A stretch of DNA of 14,026 nt, taken from Phycisphaerales bacterium UBA1910. Lineage in GTDB: Bacteria; Planctomycetota; Phycisphaerae; Phycisphaerales; UBA1924. Each line of letters starts with the position of its first letter. Position 1 is the stretch's first letter. Shown piece by piece: positions 1 through 5,773 of this stretch. The stretch covers positions 84,549 through 98,574 of the forward strand of contig DDGE01000047.1 of assembly GCA_002337545.1 (NCBI GenBank), written 5' to 3'. The notes under the pieces were generated by a model. The model was not told the DNA's origin and did no database searches. It saw nothing but the letters and a program-made list of their open reading frames with translations. A program made the position numbers and the translations under genes.

Positions 1-1983
1 GAGACGACCCCGAAGAAGACCAAGCCCAAGGTCAACAGCAACGATGGGTTCGGTTTGTTTGATCAACCCAGCGATACACCGAGTGCGATCGAAGGCGTCG
101 AGGGCGAGTACCACACCGTCACGACCAAGAAGGACCTCGACGCGCTCGTCAAGAAGCTCAAGAAGGTCAAGCTGATCGCCGTCGATACCGAGACGACGCA
201 CATCCGCCCGATGTGGGCATCGCTCGCGGGGGTGTCGGTGTCGATCGAGTCGGGCGTTGGGTACTACATCCCCACGCGCGCCCCCAAGGGCGACACACAT
301 CTCGACGAAGAAACGGTTGTCAATGCGCTGCGACCGATCCTCGAAGACCCGACGATCGAGAAGGTCGGGCAGAACATCAAGTACGACCAGATCATCTTCC
401 ACAACTGCGGGATCACCCTCGCGGGTGTGGTGCCCATCGCTACCAAGTCGATGGCTGGGGACACCATGATCGCGTCGTATGTGCTCGACGCGTCGCGATC
501 GAGTCATTCGATGGACGCGCTGTCGCTCGCGTTCCTTGAACGCAACCCGATCTCGATTAAGGACCTGATCGGCACGGGCAAGAACCAGAAGCGTTTCGAC
601 GAGGTCGCCCTGTCGCTCGCGGGCCCGTACGCCGCCGAGGACGCGGACATCACGCTGCAACTCAACGACAAGCTCGCGCCGATGATCCACGCCGAGCCGG
701 AGCTTGAGCAGCTCTACCGCGAGATCGAGATGCCGCTCGTTGATGTGCTCGCCCAGCTCGAGATCAACGGCGTCGTCGTCGACAAAGCCGAGCTCAACAA
801 CCAAGAGCAACGCCTGCAGAAACGCATCGATGAGCTTGTCGAAGAGATCAACACCGAGTCGAAAAACTCGATCGCGCGGACCTTCGATCTCAACTCACCC
901 AAGCAGCTCTCCGAAGCCCTCTTCAACAAACCCGACGACGAGGTCGAGGGGCTGGGCATCAAACCCATCAAGAAGACCAAGACCGGATACTCAACCAACG
1001 CGGAGGTCCTCGAAAAACTCGCGCAGGACCCGGAGATCGAGACGCCGATCCCATCGTTGATCTTGGAATACCGCCAGCTCACCAAGCTTGTCTCAACCTA
1101 CCTCAAATCGCTCGCGGAGGACATCCACCCCGACACGGGGCGCATCCACGCGAGCTTCAACCAGACCGTCGCGGCGACGGGTCGATTGAGCTCGTCGGAC
1201 CCGAACCTGCAGAACATCCCGATCCGCACGGACATCGGGCGCGAGATTCGCAAGGCCTTTGTCGCGCACGAGGGGCACCAGCTGATCACGGCCGACTATT
1301 CGCAGATCGAGCTGCGCATCCTCGCGCACCTCTCCGACGACCCCGCACTCATCGAGGCCTTCCACGCGGGCGAGGACATCCACCAGGCCGTCGCGGCACA
1401 GATCAACGAGGTACCGCTCGATCAGGTCACGAGCGAGCAGCGCTCCGGCGCGAAGATGGTCAACTTCGGGATCGTCTACGGCGTCACCCCGTGGGGGCTC
1501 GCGCGACGACTCAACATCGGCAACAACGAAGCCGCGGAGATCATCGACAACTACAAGGCCCGGTTCGCGAACATCACGAGCTTCCTCGACGAGTGCGTGC
1601 ACTTCGCACGCGAGCACGGGTATGTCAAAACCATGCTCGGGCGACGCCGCCCGATCCGCGACATCGACGACCGCAACCCGCAACGCAAGGCCCTCGCGGA
1701 GCGCATGGCCATCAACTCCGTCGTGCAGGGTTCCGCTGCGGACCTGATCAAGCTCGCGATGATCGACCTGCACGAGCTGATCCGCGAGGCCAAGCCCGAC
1801 GAGCCCCTGGAGGGCACGAAGATGATCCTCCAGATCCACGACGAGCTGGTCTTCGAGACCCCCTACGACCACGCCAAGCGGGCCAAGGACCTGATCGTGG
1901 AGCGGATGGAGGCGGCGATGGAGCTCAAGGTCCCGCTGCAAGTCGATGCCCATGTGTCGAGCAACTGGTACGACGGGAAGTGA
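1..1983 (+). CDS. polA: DNA polymerase I, C-terminal part (5' end off the window)
   Basis: Replicative-repair polymerase that removes RNA primers and fills gaps. The frame is open from base 1 with no stop, so the gene begins upstream. The TTG at 55 lies in the linker and is not the start; the 5' nuclease domain is off the window. The 3'-5' exonuclease domain carries all its metal ligands: Exo I DTET (Asp codon at 184), Exo II GQNIKYD (Asn at 373, Asp at 385) and Exo III YAAED (Tyr at 628, Asp at 640), so proofreading should be active. The polymerase domain shows motif A (ADYSQIELR, Asp at 1294), the O-helix (K at 1453, F at 1465, Y at 1477; Phe as in the E. coli enzyme) and motif C (QIHDELVFE, His-Asp at 1837-1842). 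The C-terminus sits where the family normally ends. Before the conserved IKKTKTGYST stretch there is a short acidic insertion (about 940-960). The next gene starts 32 bases after the TGA. Confidence 0.97.
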   Translation, partial: ETTPKKTKPKVNSNDGFGLFDQPSDTPSAIEGVEGEYHTVTTKKDLDALVKKLKKVKLIAVDTETTHIRPMWASLAGVSVSIESGVGYYIPTRAPKGDTHLDEETVVNALRPILEDPTIEKVGQNIKYDQIIFHNCGITLAGVVPIATKSMAGDTMIASYVLDASRSSHSMDALSLAFLERNPISIKDLIGTGKNQKRFDEVALSLAGPYAAEDADITLQLNDKLAPMIHAEPELEQLYREIEMPLVDVLAQLEINGVVVDKAELNNQEQRLQKRIDELVEEINTESKNSIARTFDLNSPKQLSEALFNKPDDEVEGLGIKPIKKTKTGYSTNAEVLEKLAQDPEIETPIPSLILEYRQLTKLVSTYLKSLAEDIHPDTGRIHASFNQTVAATGRLSSSDPNLQNIPIRTDIGREIRKAFVAHEGHQLITADYSQIELRILAHLSDDPALIEAFHAGEDIHQAVAAQINEVPLDQVTSEQRSGAKMVNFGIVYGVTPWGLARRLNIGNNEAAEIIDNYKARFANITSFLDECVHFAREHGYVKTMLGRRRPIRDIDDRNPQRKALAERMAINSVVQGSAADLIKLAMIDLHELIREAKPDEPLEGTKMILQIHDELVFETPYDHAKRAKDLIVERMEAAMELKVPLQVDAHVSSNWYDGK

Positions 1984-2009
1984 CGCTGCTCGGACGAACC
2001 TGATAGAAT
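1980..2009 (+). promoter_or_regulatory. Candidate extended -10 promoter for the prmC-like gene
   Basis: TGATAGAAT at 2001-2009 is a TGn extended -10 with TAGAAT (5 of 6 matches to TATAAT). A weak -35 (GTGACG, 1980-1985) lies 18 bases upstream over the polA stop codon. Transcription starting 7 bases after the -10 would begin at the ATG at 2016, giving a leaderless mRNA. No Shine-Dalgarno sequence is present in the gap, which fits. The motif match is seen in the sequence; promoter function is inferred. Confidence 0.35.
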
Positions 2010-2015
2010 TGAACG

Positions 2016-2945
2016 ATGCCCCCCACCGCCCCCAAAACCTGGACGACCCGTGAACTGCTCGGGTGGATGACCAAGGCCTTCGAGTCCAAGGACCTCGATT
2101 CGCCGCGTCGGATGGCCGAGATGCTGCTGGCCCACATCATCGGGTGCGATCGGTTGCGTCTGTACATGGATAACGACCGCCCCGCATCCCCGATCGAGCG
2201 GGAAACCCTGCGGGATCTGGTGCGCCGGGCACTCGATCACGAGCCGATCCAGTACCTCGTGGGCGAGGAATCGTTCTTCGGGATGTCGTTCCATGTCGAC
2301 AAGCGCGTGCTCATCCCCCGCCCGTCGACGCAGACACTGATCGATGAAGTCCTCAACCACGCGCGGAAGAACCCGGACGATCGCACACTCCGCGAATCCG
2401 ACGCGGGGGTCGGGATGATGATCGCTGATGTGTGCACCGGGTCGGGTTGCATCGCGGCGGCGCTCGCCAAGAACCTTCCCGGCGCCCGCGTCATCGCGAG
2501 CGACAAATCACCCGACGCACTCGAGGTCGCGCAGATGAACATCACTCGCCACGATCTCGACGATCGCGTCGACCTTGTAGAGGGCGACCTGCTCGAACCG
2601 ATCTTCGCGCACCCCGTCGCGGGGCAGAAGGGGTCGCTGCATTACCTGTGCTCGAACCCGCCGTACATCCCGGATCATGAGTGGGACGCCGTCGAGCCCA
2701 ATGTAAAGAACCACGAGCCGACGATGGCGCTGCGAGCGGACGACGACGGGATGGAGTTCGTGAAACCGCTCATCGAGCATGGCCCAGAGCTGCTCTCCAA
2801 GAACGGGATGATCCTCATCGAGATCGCGGCCTGCAACGCGGCCAAGTCTCTGGCGCTCGCGACGGATCACGACATGCTCACCCGCGCACGGATCGCGAAG
2901 GACAGCGACGGTTTCGATCGGATTCTGATTGCGGAGCGGGTTTGA
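2016..2945 (+). CDS. prmC: HemK/PrmC-type protein (glutamine-N5) methyltransferase
   Basis: SAM-dependent enzyme expected to methylate the Gln of the GGQ motif of peptide chain release factors in the cytoplasm. At 309 residues it has normal family length. The helical N-terminal domain (about 1-85) has the typical LLAHIIG and PIQYLVGE blocks. The Rossmann methyltransferase domain has motif I DVCTGSGCI (138-146), an acidic residue after beta-2 (SDKSPDALEVA, 162-172) and the catalytic NPPY (214-217) that holds the substrate amide. The usual PRPETE segment reads PRPSTQ (101-106), and motif I is the CTGSGCIA form more typical of PrmB (the uL3 glutamine methyltransferase), so PrmB-like specificity is a minor alternative. 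The N-terminal domain and the spacing to NPPYIP favour PrmC. The start at 2016 follows a -10-like element with no ribosome binding site. It ends 8 bases from the convergent signalling gene. Confidence 0.88.
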   Translation: MPPTAPKTWTTRELLGWMTKAFESKDLDSPRRMAEMLLAHIIGCDRLRLYMDNDRPASPIERETLRDLVRRALDHEPIQYLVGEESFFGMSFHVDKRVLIPRPSTQTLIDEVLNHARKNPDDRTLRESDAGVGMMIADVCTGSGCIAAALAKNLPGARVIASDKSPDALEVAQMNITRHDLDDRVDLVEGDLLEPIFAHPVAGQKGSLHYLCSNPPYIPDHEWDAVEPNVKNHEPTMALRADDDGMEFVKPLIEHGPELLSKNGMILIEIAACNAAKSLALATDHDMLTRARIAKDSDGFDRILIAERV

Positions 2946-2959
2946 TTGACGGGTCAATC
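2944..2959. repeat. Inverted repeat joining the stop codons of two convergent genes
   Basis: GATTGAC (2944-2950), GG, GTCAATC (2953-2959) is a perfect 7-bp inverted repeat. It overlaps the TGA of the prmC-like gene (2943-2945) and the reverse-strand TGA of the signalling gene (2954-2956). It could act as a small bidirectional terminator or transcript-end hairpin, but the loop is short, the stem is AT-rich and neither side has a T-run, so terminator function is only a possibility. Confidence 0.35.
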
Positions 2960-4576
2960 GGACTCTGAACTCACACCCAGCGCCTCGCGCACTTGCGTCA
3001 GGAGCAACTGGATCTCGAACGGCTTGAACAGCACACTCTGGAGCCCGTCCTGCGACGCACGCACAATCGAGTGGTGCGGGTCGTACCCGAAGCCGGTCAT
3101 CAGAATCACCGGCACACCCGGGCAATGCTTGCGGGCGGTGCTGAAAACCTCATAGCCATTGCGATCGGGCATCTGGATATCGGAGATCACGAGATCGAAA
3201 GCCGCAGAGGGATCGTCTTTGACCTGCTTGAGCTTCGCGATCGCCTCGACACCGTCTTTGACCACGATTGTTTCACACCCGCGATGCTGGAGCACCTCGC
3301 CGATGATCTTGCGGATTTTCTTGTTATCATCCGCAATGAGGATGCGCTTACCGAGCAGACCCGGGTCTTTTTCACGCTCAAGCATCGCCTGATCCACACC
3401 CAGAAGGGTCTGCGGGCCAGACGCAACGGAACGCACACGATTGCGGATCGATTCAACATCCATCAGGATCCGTTTGATGTGGTCCTTGGTCTCTGGGTCG
3501 GCGTGTTTTTCACGCTCGGTGAGCCAGTTGATCTCGTGCTCGATGTCCTCTAGCGGTTCATTAATCTCGCCCGAGACGCGGTCACATGCGGACATGTTGG
3601 TGGCCGTGCGTTCCGTCACGAGCATCTGCAGCATGTGCATGGCCATGGCGATGTAGCGCCCGAAGATCTCCGAGTACATGCGGTCCTGCTCATCAAACGC
3701 GCCGGGATGCACGGACTCGACATCCATAATCCCGATGACCCGGTCCCACACCCGCAACGGGACCGTGAGACTGGAGCGGGCCCCACTCAAACCCGGGAGG
3801 AACCGATCGTCGACCGTGACATCATTGCAGATATAGCTCTCGCCCGTTGCCGCAACATGACCCGAGATTCCGGAGCCCTCGTTCTCAAGGTAGAGATCCA
3901 GATCCTGGATCTCCTCGGGAAGACCGGACTGCATCACCAAACGCAGACGCTCGTCACGCTCGTCGATCAGGAAGATCGCAAAGTGGTCGAACTTGAGCAG
4001 TTCCTTCGCGCATCGGATGATCCGAGATTCCAGTAGCCCGAGACGCTGCATCGCGTTCATCTCGCGGATTTCATCCACATCCAAGCGGACAAGCTCGAAC
4101 CCCGCGCGGTCGATCGCGTTCATTTTGCGTTGTGCGAGCTTGTTGAGCGTGACATCGCGAACGATCGCCGCGACCCGTCCCGCATGAAGCCCCTCGTCAT
4201 CGCGTTCCGCAATTCCTGTTATGTAGACATCGAAGATTCGATTTCCGTCCGCGCTCTGGATCTCGTGCTTGGTGACGAGCGACCCACGGGCATCGTGATG
4301 GAGTGAGCTGACCGAGTCCGCTGCCTGAACACAGAGCGATCGGACCTCGCGGCGGATGGATTCATCGAGTGCGTTGTAATACTCATTACTCCACGCCATG
4401 CGTCCGTTTGTGTCTAAGATGCAGATCCCCTCGCCCAGAGCACGGAGGACAGACTGCAACCCCTGATCATCCGGCTGATGGACGATCTCGTAGCGATCGC
4501 CGACGAGCTCTTTGAGCTCTTTCGCTTCCTGTGGACCTCCGCCGACGATGACGATCTTGGGTTGGACTTCTACCAT
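2954..4576 (-). CDS. PAS-GAF-receiver signalling protein with a degenerate histidine-kinase linker
   Basis: Cytoplasmic two-component-type protein of 540 residues with no membrane segment. Order: a short beta-strand/loop start (7-38), a PAS-like sensor (about 40-148, with GICILDTNGRMAWSN near its start), a GAF domain (about 172-316, with GSGISGHVAATGE at 234-246), a helical hairpin (about 325-385) and a C-terminal receiver (about 409-535). The receiver is intact: acidic pocket D416/D417, phospho-acceptor D466 (codon 3179-3181), T494 and K518. The helical hairpin reads SGEINEPLEDI where a kinase H-box would read SHEINNPL, so the phosphorylated His is Gly336 (codon 3569-3571). The paired second helix (RILMDVESIRNRVRSV) is also recognisable. 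Only about 25 residues separate this from the receiver, so no HATPase domain exists. It probably receives phosphate from a separate kinase while PAS/GAF sense a ligand or redox cue; no DNA-binding or other output domain is visible. No Shine-Dalgarno precedes the ATG. Confidence 0.85.
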   Translation of the reverse strand: MVEVQPKIVIVGGGPQEAKELKELVGDRYEIVHQPDDQGLQSVLRALGEGICILDTNGRMAWSNEYYNALDESIRREVRSLCVQAADSVSSLHHDARGSLVTKHEIQSADGNRIFDVYITGIAERDDEGLHAGRVAAIVRDVTLNKLAQRKMNAIDRAGFELVRLDVDEIREMNAMQRLGLLESRIIRCAKELLKFDHFAIFLIDERDERLRLVMQSGLPEEIQDLDLYLENEGSGISGHVAATGESYICNDVTVDDRFLPGLSGARSSLTVPLRVWDRVIGIMDVESVHPGAFDEQDRMYSEIFGRYIAMAMHMLQMLVTERTATNMSACDRVSGEINEPLEDIEHEINWLTEREKHADPETKDHIKRILMDVESIRNRVRSVASGPQTLLGVDQAMLEREKDPGLLGKRILIADDNKKIRKIIGEVLQHRGCETIVVKDGVEAIAKLKQVKDDPSAAFDLVISDIQMPDRNGYEVFSTARKHCPGVPVILMTGFGYDPHHSIVRASQDGLQSVLFKPFEIQLLLTQVREALGVSSESD

Positions 4577-4780
4577 GACGCGGCAGCTCAGATCAATCCG
4601 TTGCCTGAATCAGCAACGAGGGGCTCCTGCGTATACCCTATGTATTGTTCGCACCAGACCCCACTACGGTTCGACTTGTGCCTGTGACAAATCCAGATAC
4701 GCAACTCAGGAATGCATTGAGACACACAGGCAGTATCGACCCCATATCGGCCATGTGCCAGTAAAGGCTGTGAAACACGC
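4577..4780. promoter_or_regulatory. Divergent intergenic region
   Basis: These 204 bases separate the starts of the minus-strand signalling gene and the plus-strand ABC operon, so promoters for both must lie here or within the 5' coding ends. I find no convincing -35/-10 pair on either strand. TTGTCA (reverse strand, 4685-4690) is a possible -35, but no good -10 sits at the right distance. Upstream of the ABC start, AAAGG (4763-4767) is too far from the ATG at 4781 to be a clear ribosome binding site. I see no small gene here. Confidence 0.5.
4599..4618. promoter_or_regulatory. Imperfect palindrome before the signalling gene (candidate operator)
   Basis: CGTTGC (4599-4604) and GCAACG (4613-4618) form 6-bp inverted arms. 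The centre CTGAATCA extends the symmetry (TGA-A-TCA) if one C is bulged. It lies 22-42 bases upstream of the minus-strand ATG at 4576, within its leader or promoter. A dimeric regulator site is possible; a hairpin would have almost no loop. The symmetry is seen, the role is inferred. Confidence 0.25.
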
Positions 4781-5773
4781 ATGATTCTGGTGGATCGCAT
4801 CTCCAAGTCCTTCGGCTCACTCAAAGCCGTCCGCGAGGTCTCATTCGAGCTTCCGAGCGGACAGATCGCTGGATTATTGGGCCCTAACGGTGCTGGAAAA
4901 AGCACAAGTATCCGTATGATCACGGGTTTTTTAACCCCGGATTCAGGGCGAATTGCCATTGCCGGGCACGATATTCAGCGCGAATCGACAAAGGCCAAGT
5001 CCGTCATCGGGTATCTGCCAGAATCAGCTCCGATATACCCGGAAATGAGCGTGAGGGGCTATCTCAAGCACCGCGCAAAGTTGTACGGCGTCGCGGGCCG
5101 AGATATCTCCTCACGGATTGAGCATTCGATGGGGCAGACCCGGATCACGGATGTCGCCAGGCGCCGAGTCGGGCAGCTGTCCAAGGGGTACCGCCAGCGT
5201 GTCGGGCTTGCCGCGGCTCTCGTCCACGACCCCAAAGTGCTGATCCTCGATGAGCCCACCAACGGACTCGACCCGACCCAGATCCGCGAGGCACGATCCC
5301 TGATCCGCGAACTTTCCGAGCATCGCACAACGCTCCTATGCTCACACATCCTCCCCGAAGTCGAGCGGACCTGCGATCGGGTGATCATCATGGCCGGGGG
5401 ACAGATCCGGGCGGACGGCACCCCGTCAGAGTTGATCCACAGCGCCCAGAGAAGCCCCAAGTACATCATTGAGGTCCGCACCAACCCCAGCGCCGGCATC
5501 GATCACGCACTACGAACACTTGCAACTGTCCCTGGTGTCGCGATGAGCAAACCCGGGCCGAATCAGCCTCTCGACGCGAATAAGGGATGGTCCATCATCG
5601 AACTCGAAGCCGAGCCCGGGGAGGTGGATCTGCGCGAGGCAATCGCCGCCGCGGCTGAAGATAACGGCCTGTTCATTCGCGAGCTTCGCACTCAGATGCC
5701 GACCCTTGAGTCGCTTTTCGTGCAACTCGTTGATACCGCATCGGATACGAAACAGATCGGGGGTGCGTCATGA
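4781..5773 (+). CDS. ABC transporter ATP-binding protein (NatA/GldA class)
   Basis: Cytoplasmic ATPase subunit of an ABC-2 type transporter, 330 residues. Walker A GPNGAGKST is at 34-42 and the Q-loop region is GYLPE (77-81), with Glu where many ABC proteins have Gln, as is common in this subclass. The signature reads LSKGYRQR (133-140), Walker B with catalytic Glu LILDEP (154-159), the D-loop GLDP (162-165) and the switch His at 189 (SHILPEVE). All motifs are intact, so ATP hydrolysis is expected. Residues 220-330 form the extra C-terminal domain usual in GldA/CcmA-like ATPases. The gene overlaps the next by ATGA (5770-5773), implying translational coupling and a stoichiometric complex with that membrane protein. 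No well-spaced Shine-Dalgarno precedes the start. The substrate cannot be told from sequence; GldA homologues occur in many non-gliding bacteria. Confidence 0.95.
   Translation: MILVDRISKSFGSLKAVREVSFELPSGQIAGLLGPNGAGKSTSIRMITGFLTPDSGRIAIAGHDIQRESTKAKSVIGYLPESAPIYPEMSVRGYLKHRAKLYGVAGRDISSRIEHSMGQTRITDVARRRVGQLSKGYRQRVGLAAALVHDPKVLILDEPTNGLDPTQIREARSLIRELSEHRTTLLCSHILPEVERTCDRVIIMAGGQIRADGTPSELIHSAQRSPKYIIEVRTNPSAGIDHALRTLATVPGVAMSKPGPNQPLDANKGWSIIELEAEPGEVDLREAIAAAAEDNGLFIRELRTQMPTLESLFVQLVDTASDTKQIGGAS

Noticed and set aside
55..57. TTG as the start of polA
   Set aside because: The reading frame is open to base 1 and residues before it form a typical Lys/Pro-rich linker; a proofreading-only polymerase is possible in some lineages, but nothing here marks a start.
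1093..1953. 286-codon open frame on the minus strand
   Set aside because: It is antisense to the conserved polymerase domain of polA, and its repetitive D/V/L/R composition is a shadow of that gene.
4588..4959. Possible small minus-strand gene across the divergent region
   Set aside because: It crosses into the Walker A region of the ABC gene in antisense, has no start signal and no recognisable protein features.
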